The notes: a model not told the origin generated them from the letters alone. A stretch of 64,000 bases of DNA from Phanerochaete sordida (GCA_019973155.2 BPQB01000043.1:1-64000), one strand, 5' to 3'. Shown: positions 9,914 through 22,309, counted from the first letter of the stretch. Numbers and translations: made by a program.

Positions 9914-12032
9914 ATTGGCCAAGGGTGAGTTCGTTGTGATCACTCCGAGGGTGGCGTCACTTACGAGCGCGCGGCAGATGGCTCTAAGGTGGCAGCTGCA
10001 GACAATCATGACCCTAACGAAAGGACGATGCATTCGGACACTTGACTGCATGGACTTGAACGAGCTGTACACCATTCGCACGCGGACTCTTTTCTTGTAC
10101 TTCGACCACGGACTCTATGAGGTGTAATAAGCTGTAGTAGTTAGCTGTTGTGAATCAGAGAAAATTTGGAGGTGAATCTGCGTGAGTCTGAAACTCGATA
10201 CCCGCTGCTTGATCAAGGTTCTGCGCAGGGAGAGCTAGGGTTGCCTGGTCAGCAGAAGTCGTAACTTGTCATACATAGCACCGCAGCACTTCGAACTGTG
10301 TCGAGGAGCTGCGCGGCTGAACCCATTGCGGTGCCGACCCCGACGGCTTGTGTAGTGACTGCATGATTGAGTCAGGGTCTAAACACAGCTATCGTAATTC
10401 CATGCGAGAGATAGAGCATACGTGCAGCGCTTCGCAGCGGCAGCGAAGGTTCATATGTTTGCATACGCTGTCTGGGACATGTCGCAAGGTGGGCAGGGTC
10501 GAAAGCGAGTGCCAGGAGTCCCTCCTGTGAGGCTGGAGCCATCAAACGCCAAGTGACCTTCTGGCACCGCTTTCCGAACCGCCTTCGCTTCCGAAGCTCG
10601 CATGGGCGGTCGGGCACCGCCCGTTAGCTCGTATCTAGGCACGTCTAGTGACACGAAAAATCTTGGAGGTATTGGCCGAATTTCAAAGGATGACTCACGT
10701 ATGTACCCTCCGTTGTTCTCCGGTGTCGGCAATGTCAACTTTCTCTTTGTTCGACTCGCAGAAGATGCCGGCCTTCGTCGCGTCATGAACATGCTGCGTC
10801 CCTCCTGTGGTAGCACTTCAGTCACTATGGCAGTATATTTAGACCTAACACACCTTGAGATCGTCTTCCACATTGTGTTGGTCGTGATCCGTCACGCTAG
10901 GACCAGGAGGCAAAGTCTTCCTCACTCAGCAGAGGACTCCGGTGACGAAGAACGACTGCAAATTTGCGAGGCGGTCCTCATAGACACGTTCGAGAGCCTG
11001 CATGAGGCCTCGTCCAAGGTTAAAACTTGCTAAGAGCGGCAAGAAGGACCGGGGTTCATGATAGTCTCGACCACTGGCGCCCAGCTCGAACGCCCATAGC
11101 AAGTCCACGATCCTAGAAAGCGCAAATAAAGCCAACACGATCCGAAAGAAGAGCTCTTGAGAAGCTGTGGCGGTAGCACAACGTTGCATGTGTCTATACT
11201 GTATGCTGGATCCGTTCTATAACTAGCGTAAGCTCCTGAGTGACAAGTTGGTGACAAGCGTTTAGCGGGCCAACACTCAAGCATAGAAGCCTTGCCGCGA
11301 TGGTTATCAGGCACGAAGAGGTCGTGTCTAGTACGCGCCGTAGAAACTCGCACGTCCACGTCGGTAGGATACGTCCGGAACGACCTCGGCTGCGGGCAGG
11401 AGTTCAAAGAGTAGATTCCATCGCGAAGGATGTCAGGAAGCCAAGGTCAATTACCACACCTTGGCCTTCTGCCGCGTGGTCCGTGTCAATGTTGCTGCAA
11501 GGGAGAGATCTGCTCGTCGTCGCGGCCCGACTCGCACCAGAGGCTGTCTCGGCCGTCGGGCGGTTTCAGTTGGACGATAGGATGTGTATATTTGCGAGAT
11601 AGCTTGTTTTCCGTGATCCCCAATGAAATGAGAGGGAATTGTCTGAGCGAGAGATCGTACCATGGTACGTGGCAGGAGAGAGATCGTGAGACCGCTTGCG
11701 TGAGGCCGAGATGCAACCATCAACGCCAACGACTACGCCTTCCCAAAGAGGAAGGGACGTCCACCGGCTTCCAAAATTGGAGCTCATTCACACGACTTGC
11801 GCATCCTGCGTGCAACGTCAGAGAGATTTACAGCCTTCTGCGTACCCTGGTGAGGCTGACGATGAATGCGAGCAGAGTGAGACACTATATAAGCGTCGGG
11901 GGCGGACGAGGACGAACAGATTTTGAAGAGGAGCACTCGCCAACACCGGCGCCGACCAGTGACGTGAGAGCGGACCCCAACCCCAGACTATCGTCGGCTT
12001 GCCTAAATCGTACCAGAACCAGAACTCGCCCA
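9914..12032. other. Intergenic region with possible gene remnants
   Basis: No complete gene could be built. On the minus strand 10926-11189 is open and encodes a segment with a hydrophobic stretch (LFFRIVLALFALSRIVDLLW), followed by a helical-looking part. Neighbouring minus-strand stretches up to about 11430 are also open but do not join by convincing splice sites. This could be the remnant of a membrane-protein gene. The rest shows only short random frames. Confidence 0.35.
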
Positions 12033-12038
12033 TATAAA
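12033..12038 (+). promoter_or_regulatory. Possible TATA box of the 12082 gene
   Basis: TATAAA sits 49 bp upstream of the ATG at 12082 and would imply a very short 5' UTR. Confidence 0.4.
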
Positions 12039-12081
12039 CACCAACTCTTACAGCCGCACTTCCCTCACTGCACCCACCATC

Positions 12082-12582
12082 ATGTCGTCCACTCTTCGCG
12101 CCGTCTCAAAGCACTCCCGCACCCTCTCGCGCTCGCTCGCCGCGCCCAGCCAGACCCGCGCGTTCCACACACCCTTCGCCGTCCTCTACGCCGCGCAGCC
12201 GCTCGCGCACAGCACCCCGCAGCCGCCGCCGCACGAGTTCGCGCCCCTGTACGAGAAGCAGGTCGAGAGCACCGCCGCGCCGACGCTCTCGCCCGCGGGG
12301 CACCGCACCTACGTCGTCTCGGAGCCCGACCCGCGCGCTTCGAAGTACGAAGTCCCGTACGGCGCGTACCCCACCTCCGCGCCCTACGTCAGCTACGCGC
12401 CCGCCGACGCGCCGCTCACGGGCCCGCGCTCGTCGGCGAGCTCCGACCTCGCGCACCCGGTGACGACCCGCGCCGCCTCTGAGGGCGAGCTCGCCTCGCG
12501 AAACCCGCAGCCCGACGCGCCTGAGGTCGCCGAGCAGAACTCCGCACTCGGCGTCGACCACGCTTGGAAGGAACGGAAGTAG
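12082..12582 (+). CDS. Hypothetical protein with mitochondrial-type presequence
   Basis: A single-exon gene of 166 residues. The first 30 residues are rich in Ser, Arg and Leu and lack acidic residues (SKHSRTLSRSLAAPSQTRAF), as in cleavable mitochondrial targeting peptides; TRAF-HT would be a plausible cleavage site. The remainder is rich in Pro, Ala, Ser and Tyr, with segments such as YEVPYGAYPTSAPYVSYAP, and ends in DHAWKERK. GC content and codon use are strongly biased to G/C at third positions, as in well expressed genes. I do not recognise a domain. The start is supported by a close upstream pyrimidine-rich leader and TATA-like box. Mitochondrial location is inference. Confidence 0.7.
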   Translation: MSSTLRAVSKHSRTLSRSLAAPSQTRAFHTPFAVLYAAQPLAHSTPQPPPHEFAPLYEKQVESTAAPTLSPAGHRTYVVSEPDPRASKYEVPYGAYPTSAPYVSYAPADAPLTGPRSSASSDLAHPVTTRAASEGELASRNPQPDAPEVAEQNSALGVDHAWKERK

Positions 12583-13718
12583 AGGATCAGGGTTTCCTTC
12601 GGTTGCGGTTGTTTATTGCATCTTCTTATGACCCAGGTATCATGCCCCCCATACGAAAGCCCATAATTCCAGTGTCGTCGTCTCACTGCGTTCTTGTACC
12701 ATAGTTGCCCTTCGCTGTTCGTTTCTTCCTCCCTTGTACCACCATCCTTCGTGCATCCTGGAGCTTGTACAACATTCGGCCTCACCCAGTCGCGCCCATA
12801 GACGTTGCCCAGTAGTACTGTCGATCCCTCTAGCTATGGTCCGTTAATCCAAAACACCAGCTGCTGGCTACATGCGCTTTACTACCGCTGAATGGTCCGG
12901 CCCTCATACACAGGTTCGCACCGGCGCACCGCTGTGCGGGGCGTTCTCATGCATGTCACTGCGCGGATCCGAGCCAAGGATTGCATTCAGGTCAACTAAA
13001 TAGCCAAGGTCATATGCACACACGAGTACCAGAGACAGTACAGTAAGGGACAGCCCAAAGAACCGGAGAAAGCCTGAGATCTGAGAGAGTGTTTCTTCCC
13101 TAGCGAACGAGACACAAGAGCGCACGGTGCTGGATATATTGTGTTGAAAACAAGACAGAGAGCTGTAGAAAGATATAAAGAAGCCGGAACGTGTAACGGA
13201 TATTATACAGAAGACGGGCACGGAAATATGAGACAGGCAGAAGCGGAGATGCGGGTGTGATCCTTGCACTCAATCCAGAGCGTCCACGGGAAGGGTGAGA
13301 TGGCGAGAGATGCGTTGCGTCGGGCGTGCAGAATGCGCAGGGCGATGGGGTGCGTCGTGACGAGAAAGGAGCGAGGGGGCCTAACATCCGGGGCGGACGA
13401 GGGTATCTAGGGATGCGTGTGCGTTGCAGTCGTGCGCGGGACCGGGGCTGGGAGCGAGAGCAGGTGGTCGGGCAAGCATGAGGGTAGACGGGCGTCGTGA
13501 TCGAGGGCGACGTAGCGAAGGAGGGGTCCGCGGAAAGGATATTAGAGGGGGCGCTGTACGATAGAATAGATATCTTGAGTTCATGGACTTCATGACGTTG
13601 AGAGAAACAGCCTGCGCCCCGTAAAGTCAGTAACAACCCAAACGAAGAGAAGGGAGACGCACAATTAGTCAAATATCATAGCTGCCAGCCAGCGGCAGAC
13701 GTTTACGTCCTCGGACGT
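12583..13718. other. Intergenic region between convergent genes
   Basis: Contains the 3' ends of the 12082 gene and of the casein kinase gene. The minus-strand open stretch at 13100-13672 encodes a low-complexity Arg/Ser/Pro-rich peptide without domain features and was not called. Confidence 0.5.
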
Positions 13719-16192
13719 CTATCCTCGACAGCAGAGGGCTGCCCAGATCGACCTCTTCCGTCCGCCGTGCTCGTCCTGCTCCTGGATGACACCGTTCTGC
13801 TCTCCGTACGCGGGCATGGCCTTGTTCGTGCCGTTCGTGCGCGGGGTCGCGTTCATGTCGGCGCCGCTCTGACGCTGCTGATTGCCGTACAGGAATTCGT
13901 TGTTCGAGTTCGCGGCGACAGGAGAGTTAGCGTGCCCGTTGCTCAGCTGGCCCATGCCGTTGTACTGCACCTGCGAAGTGTTGCCGTACGCGGTGTTGCG
14001 GAACTGGTTCTGGTTCGTCGCACTCGCATACGGGTGCTGCGCGACGAGCGTGCTCTCGCGTTCGCGATCCCCGCGGTGCTGGCTCGCCCTCCGGCTGGTG
14101 GGCGCGACGGGCTGCACGCTGATTTGCTCGCGTGAGCCACCACGCGACTCTTGCTGCGCAGCTCTTCTGCTGGTCTTGACCACAGCAGGAGACGGCGCAA
14201 GAACCATGGGTGAGCCTTGTGGCTGCTGCTCCAGCGGCTGGCGCGAACGACGGTGAGCATGCTCGCGTTCGGCACGATCGCGTGTCCGGTGTTCGCGGTG
14301 CGCATTCCGCGAGGACTCCTGCTGTAGCTACACGCATGTATGTTAGGGTGGGCATGCACGTAACCGTGCGCAGGTACTTACCTGCCCAGCCTCGAAGCCC
14401 TTGCCTCCGTTGAGCAGCATCCAGTCAAAGACGCCGTCCTCGACTTCGCCGATGTTCTTTAGGACCTTGGAGAACAGCTCGCGCAGGAAGTCGTAGTCTG
14501 GCTGCTCCTCGAAGCCGAGCTTGCGCACATAGTGCATATAGATGCTGAACTCCTCTGAAAAAGCCAGCCATTCTTCAGTGTCAACCACCTTACTATATCA
14601 GAATCGCACGCACCGGGGAAGGTCTCGCAAAGCTCGTCAATCGGCGTCGTTTGCTTCTTCTCGCCGATCTTCTCGTACTTCTGCTTGTTGGTGGCAGCTC
14701 GTAGGCCTTGCCATGGCAGACCCCCACGCAGGAAGTACATGAAGACATGGCCGAGGGACTCCAAGTCGTCTCGCCGCGATTGCTCACGACCCAAGTGAGT
14801 GTTGATGGACATGTACCGGGCGGTACCCGACAACGACTTGCGCTCGCGGTACGGAATGTGCTGTTTTGTCTTGGGGTCACGGTAGAGCTTGGCCATGCCA
14901 AAGTCTAGCAAAAGAAACAGTATCAGCACGGCGGTCCTTGTTCTGCGTCGCATGACGTAAAGAATTGTGCGATGACATTCGTCCTGTCATCGCCGAATAA
15001 AAAGGACACAGCCTCGAGGAAAGCGCACGTCCAGCGCGCCGCAAAGGGGGTATCACGGCCGACCAAACGCGATCAGAAGGCGTATGATAAGCTGCTTCGA
15101 GTAGCCTCGACCGTATCGTATCCCCCTCCAAGGATAGAGCAACCCGGGGTCGCCGTTGAGCGGGAAAATGTGGAAAGTCTCGGGAATGAGAATGCGGGCA
15201 AGACGATAGCGAAGAAAAAGAGGAGGATTCGAGTATAACACGTACCGATTATGTGTATAACGTTGGCATTCTTCGTGCCAGGAACTCCTATTAGGAAATT
15301 ATCGGGCTTTATGTCTCGGTAAATGAGGGATTTATCATGAATAGCCTGGACACGCGTAATCTGAAGGAAAGACGTCAGTCACTTGCAGTGAAGGAGCCGA
15401 TGGAGGCGGCATGAAAGCCTCGGAGGCGGACCATGGCGCACGAGGACGACGGAAATCGCTTAAGTGCGGCAGCAACGCCCGAAACTCGAGGGACGCGGCC
15501 CATCACGAGGGGGAAAGGTTCTCGCGGGCTGCAGTGAGGGCGGTGAAAACTCACCATTTGTCTCGCGGCCATGCAGACTGTCTTGATCGTGAACTTGCGA
15601 CCGCACATGTCGAACAGGTCCTCGAGGTTGGGTCCAAGGAGGTCGATGACGAGGACATTGTGAAGGCCTTCCTGACCGAAGTAGTGTACTTGGGGAACGC
15701 CGGCTGCAGCAAAGCGCAGGAACGTCAGCGGTGGGGAGAAACCAAAGCGCAGTGGGGAAAGACGACCGTGGGCGGCACGGTGTCCTCGGAAGCATGAACA
15801 AAAAGGAACCGAGACGTACGAGTTCCGTTCAACGTCCGGTACGACCTGTACTCGTCTCGCAGCTGAGGGGCCTCAGATTTTCGCGGTTCCTGCACGTCAG
15901 AAGGGTTCTCAGCGGACATGGACAGGCTGCCGAGGACCAAAAGCGAGACGCACAAACTTGATGGCGACAGGCTGGTTATTCAGAAGGTTTACACCTGTGT
16001 AGAGGCATAGTTACAGCTCTTGTAGAGCGCTGCGAGAGGCAGAAAGGACGGCGCACCCTCGAACACGACACCAAAGGAGCCCTCGCCGATCTTCTTGCCA
16101 ACACGAAAATGAGTGCCGACGATGCTGTTGGTCGCGCCAGACTGGGAGGACGGGTGCTGGGACGACGAGGCTATTACATGTGGTGTGGCCAT
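13719..16192 (-). CDS. Casein kinase 1, Yck/Cki1 type with C-terminal cysteine pair
   Basis: Eight predicted exons: 16192-16057, 15994-15954, 15889-15820, 15703-15555, 15360-15246, 14904-14614, 14554-14382 and 14327-13719, about 527 residues. The kinase domain starts near residue 29. The Gly-rich loop is [12 protein letters not shown] (35-46), the catalytic lysine K58, the catalytic loop YRDIKPDN (146-153) and the DFG motif 171-173. The CK1 signature replaces APE, as normal. The tail of about 200 residues is Gln/Asn/Ser-rich and ends ALCCRG. A terminal Cys pair is typical of plasma-membrane Yck kinases, which are palmitoylated; that this one is too is inference. These kinases act in nutrient signalling, endocytosis and morphogenesis. 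Intron 5 (15245-14905, 341 nt) is unusually long; all others are about 50-120 nt. Confidence 0.95.
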
Positions 16193-19100
16193 TGCTGAGA
16201 CGTGGACGCCAGAGTGAAGGAAAGGGTAAGGTAGGGATGGATATATGAGCGAGCGTAGAAGAGGAGCCTCGAGCGAAGCTCCAGTCGGGGGACTGAACTG
16301 TTGGCGGAGGGAAAGAGCGGAATCCCATCGCCTCGATGTGGAGCGCCTGTTCCCACGCCCGCCCCTTGGGTTAGGGTCCCGACCTTCCAGTGCCTGACGC
16401 AGTCCGTCGGCCCGTCCCCGCACACCCACTGCCAGCCTGCGCCCGCTGCTGCGCCCCGGCCCAGCGCACAGTCGCGTGCCCGCAGCGTCACAGGTCCCTG
16501 CCGACCAGACCTGCGTACGCCCTGCAAACGTACAAAAAAAACTGCAGTCAGCACAGCGCCGATCCATAAACTGCACACCAAGCATCGCCGTCATAGCCCG
16601 TATATAGCATCCAGGTGTCGGCTCTCGACATGCGTCCGTGAGTCCTCGATCGCCCACGCCCAGTCAGCGCGCGCTGCCTGCGTCCAATCGCACAATGCCA
16701 CAGAGCCCAGGGGCCAGGTTTTGACTGCGGCTGAGGGATCCTGCATCTCGCAGGATGCATCAGCTGCTGTCAGAGCCTCGATCCTCCTAGTGAGCAGAGC
16801 ACTCTTCCAAATGCCATTCAAGCCCTAGGAATCATTGCTGTACATATTAGGATCATGTGCTCACAGACCGTATCAGGCGCGAAAACCAAGCGACTGTCCC
16901 GCGGCGGGATCAGTCATGTGGGGCCGGTCAGGCATGGTTTTCGCATGTTCCGTCAAGTGGCGGCTGAGCTTGAGTTTGTGCGCTGCATATCCAGGAACAG
17001 GGCAGCCATCGGATTATTGGTTCCTTCGGTCGGTCTTTGGTCCTTGGTTTGTATCGGTGAAGACGAAAAATGGAAAGTTTCTTGACATCTGACGCACCGT
17101 GCAGGATTCCATTGCACGGCCGATCCACTTTCACCCCCACCGTTGTTCAGTGCCAGCCAGCAACGCAAGTTGCGCATGCATATGTTTGTGAAGTATGCCA
17201 GCTGGACGAGCGCTGGAGAGCGCTGTGGCGCCGGGTTAGGCCTCCACACAGGTCTGTGGCACGCACCTCGCCTGGAAGAACTTCGACCTTTTGTAACCTC
17301 GTGGTTAGAGTTTGGGCATGCGCTGCTCGTGCGTGCTCGCAATCGAGTATGAAGGCAGATGCAACGCCATCACCGTCAATGTTCTTGCGTTCTCCGCCGC
17401 CGTAAGAGGGTCCTCAAGGCCTCGCTCTCTCATACAACCCAGGCTCCTATGCAGACCGGCCGACGGAGCATATATGTCGCCCCACATGTTGTCACATCCC
17501 AAGACATTGTGTCGGTGAACATCTCCGCGCGCTGTGCACGACACGGCCTCCTGGCCAGTTCGCTGAGTCATCTTCGCCCATTGCGTATCCCGGTGATTTC
17601 TGACGTCGAAGTACCGTATCTCGCTTCGAGCAAACCTCTCCCCGAGGATGGATGCCCGAGGCGAACGGCACTTGTCGTGAGCTTTCACCGATCGCCGAAT
17701 CGGCCTCGATTATCAGCTATTCGGTACTTGGAGCCCATGGCGACCCTGCAGCCTCCCCGAACAGTAGTGTCCGAGCTTCTAGGCGACGATGCGTCCAGCG
17801 GCAAGGGATCAGCCACGACGAAGAAAAGATCCAAAGAGGTTGCACTACTGGGCAGACCTTCTGATCACCGGTCGATTGCGCTGGCACCAGTTCGGTGGAG
17901 GGTAAAGAGTAAAGACAGCGTCGGAACAAAGTAGGACGAATAATATCAGCTGCCTTCCTCACAGCGAACCGCATTACAGAAGTGCATTCGACGATCCTGC
18001 CAGGCCAAGTCCCGAGTCCAACTCAAGCACCAGGCTTTCCGCATCCTATCGGGTCGGACACACAGGGCAACCCGCCTTTCCTGCGTCCAGCGATCCTCGC
18101 ACCGCGCAGCCCGCACCGACATCCGCCGGCGCATGTGTCCCCTGCCCAGGACCCCTCATCTATGCCCAGACAGAGCTGCGCTGCGGCACATCCGCCGCTC
18201 TGTCAGCGTTTGACACGATCGCGCTGTCGCTTTCACACCACCTGCCATCCCTGGCCGCCCCCTCACGAATCCTGCGCGCGCATGACTGTGGCGGACCAGG
18301 GTAGATGCTCCTCGCGGCGGCGTGACGTGCACGCACAGGCGCGCGCCGTCGCTGAGCGCAACCGTGACGGCGGGGGCCTTCGCTGCCTCAGCGCAGGGTG
18401 CCGTTGACCAACGCCTGAGCAAGCACACCTTGATACCAACACCACTCGTATCAGCGAACGTACACTCGGAGCAAAACCGATGTTATTCGCGGTGCATTAC
18501 GTTACAGCTCACCGTCCGATGACGCACCGCAACGTAACCCGACAACGGAGAGACAGGCAGCGTGCACCGCCAGGGTCCCGCAGCGTGCGGGCGCCGTCTG
18601 CAGCCGCTGCCAGCGCGCCATGCGGATCGACGCGACGCAAGCGTGCGCCCCGCCACAGGGCTGCGCGGGCCCGGCGTCCGTGCCACAACGCCCGCGCGCC
18701 GCTCCTCCCTGCGAGAGCCTCCGATTTCCGCGGCAGCGCACGCGAGGGTTGACCGGGAGAAGCCGTCCGCCGTGCGAGACACGAGGGCACGCGGACGGGC
18801 GAGGCGACCGTTGGAGACTAGAGGGGGCGCCGCGGGAGCACGGGCGCGAGCGCGTCTGCCCGGCGAGGCGCACGCCGCCCGTGGGCGCGCCGTCGCCGAG
18901 GCACCGTCCAGCACCAGCCTCGGGTGCGCATGCGAAGGTTGTGCGCGCAGCACGGCACGGTGCCCGTTAGCCTCGTCAAGCGTGCACGGTGCGCGCAGGG
19001 CCGTGCGAGGGGTGGGCGCGCACGGGCCCCACAGGCGAGGTGCGGGCGAGGTGCGGGCGGGCCACAAATACGGCACGGGGGCTTCGCGGGCTCGCGAAGC

Positions 19101-21033
19101 ACTGCAGGCTTGGTAAGGAGGGCGTTGGCGCGGCGCTGGCTGGACGCTGCCTCGGCCGGATGGGCGCGGCCCTGGTGCGAAGGTGCAGGCCACACGGGCG
19201 TCCTCGCGCTGCCTGACATGTGCTCCCGCGAAGCGCGATGTGGCGCGGGAGCGTCGCTGATGGTGTTGGGTGTGCTCGCCACGGTAGCGGTGGCACACGA
19301 TGACGCAGCTTTGCGCTCTACGTTCTGTTATGCGGCTGTGCAAAGGGAGTAAGGTGGATGTGGGTCCAGGATGCTACTCCGATAGGAACATGCGTACAAG
19401 AGACCGGACGCGGTGCTGTGGTCCGTGATCAAGGGTCAAAGAGAAGCGTCCGGTGGTAGAGTCCGGAGCCTTCTTTTATCCGAGCCGTGCGTCGGTCCTA
19501 GACGTTGTTAGAGGGCTGAAGACGCGTTCACGAGCATGAGAAGGCCAAGGAGAAGCATAGCGTTGCTCATGTCGCAATCACCCTTCTCACACTTCTGACG
19601 ACCGGGCCCTTCGATGTGAAACCACCGTCACAGATGCGCTGGTACATTCGACTGCGCCGCAGGCGTTCCAATTGTCAGCAGCTACTTTCCGGTGAGAAAC
19701 GTCCAGCAAACGGTAGAGTCTGCCACTTACGTCCTGCATGAGGTCGAAGATACACGGTGGAGCAACCGCACGTCATACTCGTGTGATTCTGTGAACGCAA
19801 CACGATCACGAGACGTGCGCTCCAGGCACATCCGCTGTACCATAGCGAAAGTAGTGCGGCGAAGAATTGCACAGCAAGGAATGACCGCGCTACGGAACGA
19901 ACTTAAGATTTCCTGGTTTCATTTCGCACGATCGTCCCTTCATAGCCAATGGCATCAGCTGTACGTCTAAGCCCATTCTATATCCATGGCAGCTTACCTC
20001 TCTCTGATGGACGGGCCGTGCTGTCGGTGATTAGAGCCATGGCTAAAGAGCCTGGAAGAGTGCCCTTTGCCAGTGGCGAGCAGACTGCAAATTACCTCGG
20101 GCCTTACCAACCTTCAGTAAAATGAGCCGTCTGCAGTGTGGGCACTGCAGACGCCCCAGCTTATTTTGTCATGTCCGATATGTCGACGGCCGCAAGACCG
20201 CTTGGCGTGCGCTTGCGGTGGTCAGGTAAGAGCGGGCGGGATCTGCGAGAGGCCGTCGTGAGAAGACAGGATGAAAGCGTGGCGAAGGCCCACCTTTATG
20301 CGAAGCCGGAGATGTGTCCCAACGGGGAGACGAGCGGCGGGGGCTGCGCGGGAGCGTACGGGCCAATGGGGGACGACAGGTATGGGATGCGTCACAACAT
20401 CCCGCGCAGTATGTCACCGTCTATAGGGGGAATTGCGTTATAGCCCCGAACCGATCGTACGCCGGGAAACATTTCTCATGAGGATTGTGGCGCTCGAGGG
20501 GACGCCCGCATTGGCGTCCGCGGGTCGAGAGGCCGGCGGGCTCGAGCGACCGAATATATCGGGTGACCAGAGCGTGTTTACCCCTGCAGGATGCGAGGCA
20601 GGCTGGGCCGACGTCGGGGTTGCCCAACGGAGAGAACTCCTGGCGGCAGGGCTAAGGTTTCAGAAAACGCATCCTCCATGCGGAGGTGTTTCTCATCCGA
20701 AGTTCTCGTGAGGCGAATGACTGCTGTCCGTCGCAACGCAGGGCAATGTCGAGAAGGCAGCTACGGAGGGTGCATGGCATCTCTCCTGAGTCTGCGCGAT
20801 GGCGTGTGCGCTGGAGGACGAATAGACACGGGCGCCAGCAGCGAAGGATGAGGACGGGATCACAAAAGCGATCTAGGGAGTTTCCATTTGTGGTGAGAGG
20901 AGATACCGGATATGGGCATGGTGATCTTGGCTGAGAAAGCAGGGAGAACCTGTGACCGTGACGGTGACCGGCACGCTCCGCTCGCGTTCCGGCAGAATGG
21001 GATGCTTGGTGAGCGATTTGTAAAGAGGGCAAG
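16193..21033. other. 4.8-kb stretch without a convincing gene, partly very GC-rich
   Basis: Between the casein kinase and the DsbA-like gene I found no open frame with recognisable protein character. At 18,500-19,300 the DNA is extremely C/G-rich, so long open frames appear in several frames on both strands at once (up to 286 codons); they encode Arg/Ala/Pro-rich nonsense-like peptides. The frame at 17738-17934 (starting MATLQPPRTVVSELLGDD) is the only mildly protein-like one. No tRNA, rRNA or transposase motif was seen. Confidence 0.5.
20128..20153. repeat. Perfect 11-bp inverted repeat (hairpin)
   Basis: CGTCTGCAGTG at 20128-20138 and its exact reverse complement at 20143-20153 are separated by a TGGG loop. 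There is no T-run after it and no flanking gene, so the role is unknown. Confidence 0.6.
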
Positions 21034-21039
21034 TATATA
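21034..21039 (+). promoter_or_regulatory. Possible TATA box of the DsbA-like gene
   Basis: TATATA lies about 250 bp upstream of the ATG at 21292, followed by a C/T-rich leader that fits a long 5' UTR. Confidence 0.4.
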
Positions 21040-21291
21040 CCCCGTCCGCTAACCGCCCGTCCTCCTCGACCTCTCTAAGCTTCGTCTAAGCCGCCGCTCT
21101 CTCCCTTACCCGACGTCTGCCTCCCTATCCTTTATAACTCTTGCCCCCCGACGTACTTCGGAACGCTACATTTCCCCGCCGCCCCGTCTTCCGCTGCCAC
21201 AGCCGCCTTCCCATCAATACGCTAACAAGCGCACGCGAGTATCCCATTCCAAGACTCCCGCCACATACCTCCCCTCGCACCTCGTCGCAGC

Positions 21292-22309
21292 ATGGGAGCA
21301 CCACGAGTCATAAAGCTCCTCGTCATCTCTGACATCGTACGTCCCCCGCGCTGCCTGTCACCCCCCAGCGGGCTGCTCACCGTAAATGCCTCACACAGAT
21401 CTGCCCATGGTGCTACATTGGCCAGCGCGAGATGGAGCGCGCCGTCGAGATGTGCAGAGACCTGCCCATCGATGTCGAGATTGAGTACCGCCCCTACCGC
21501 ATCTACCCCTCCCTCAAGGACGGCCAGTTCATGGAGAAGCGTCCGTGGTACGAGGAGAGGTTCGGCAAGGACAAGACGCAGGAGATGGAGCGGGTGGCTC
21601 TGCAGCGTGCCGACGAACTGGGTCTGAATATGTGAGTCCTAAGATTTACCTTGCACCGCTATCCCGTTCTGTCACTCGACGATCCCCTCCCTTCCTCCAC
21701 CGCAAAGCATGGCTTAGGCGCTGACGGACTCGCTGCGTTCACAGAAAATACATGGACGGCATCATCACTCAGACGACCCTCGCCCACCGGATGCTGCTCA
21801 AGGCCTGGCAGCTCGGCGGTCAGGCCTCCCAACAGGCTTTCCTGACCGTACTCTTCAAGGGCTACTTTGAGAACCTCGCCAACATCGGCGACACAGAGGT
21901 GCTCGCAGATATGGCCGTGGACGCGAAACTCATGACGAAGGAGGAGGTGAGTCTCCAGACGATACTCCTTTGGGATGCTCCGGAAGATCTGACTAATCCT
22001 TCGCAGGCTGTCAGCTTCCTCGAGTCCACCGAGTGCCTCGACGAGGTCGAGCGGATGATGAACGAGGCACGTAAGAAGGGTGTCAACGGTGTCCCCTTCG
22101 TCGTCATCGACGGCAAGTGGGCAGTGAGTGGTGGGCAGACCGCGGAGGTGTATGCGCAGGTGCGTGATTTTGATGACTCATCAGCCCATCGAGCCTATCG
22201 GACTAATCTGCTGGGACAGATCCTCAAAAAGCTTGCAAACAGCGAGCCCACGACACCACGACCTACGCACGCTGCGCCGCCCGCTGCGAGCGTCCCGCTC
22301 AAGGCGTGA
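21292..22309 (+). CDS. DsbA-family thioredoxin-fold protein, FrnE-like
   Basis: Exons 21292-21336, 21399-21631, 21745-21946, 22007-22159 and 22220-22309 encode 240 residues. A short beta strand (KLLVISDI) precedes the active-site motif ICPWCYIG (residues 16-23). The CPWC form is characteristic of the FrnE/DsbA-like oxidoreductase group. The helical insert contains the RMLLKAWQLG and LFKGYF segments usual in the family. NGVPFVVIDGKWAVSGGQ near residues 185-200 carries the cis-proline (VP) and the GGQ element. There is no signal peptide, so a cytosolic thiol-disulfide oxidoreductase is expected. The tail after about residue 215 is Pro/Ala-rich. Substrates are unknown. The first exon is only 45 nt and was set by the conserved strand. 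Confidence 0.9.

Noticed and set aside
10602..11033. 143-codon plus-strand frame
   Set aside because: No recognisable motif; it overlaps the more protein-like minus-strand stretch and has no splice context.
11430..12482. 350-codon plus-strand frame overlapping the 12082 gene
   Set aside because: The second half is the 12082 gene read out of frame (Arg/His/Pro-rich), and the first half lacks protein character.
13100..13672. 190-codon minus-strand frame downstream of casein kinase 1
   Set aside because: Low-complexity Arg/Ser/Pro composition and position in the expected 3' UTR/intergenic DNA.
14972..15238. 88-codon plus-strand frame inside the long casein kinase intron
   Set aside because: Lys/Arg-rich, no start context or family similarity; more likely chance within intron sequence.
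18483..19343. Long open frames (up to 286 codons) on both strands
   Set aside because: They overlap in several frames, arise from extreme GC content and encode Arg/Ala/Pro-rich peptides without any domain or splice structure.
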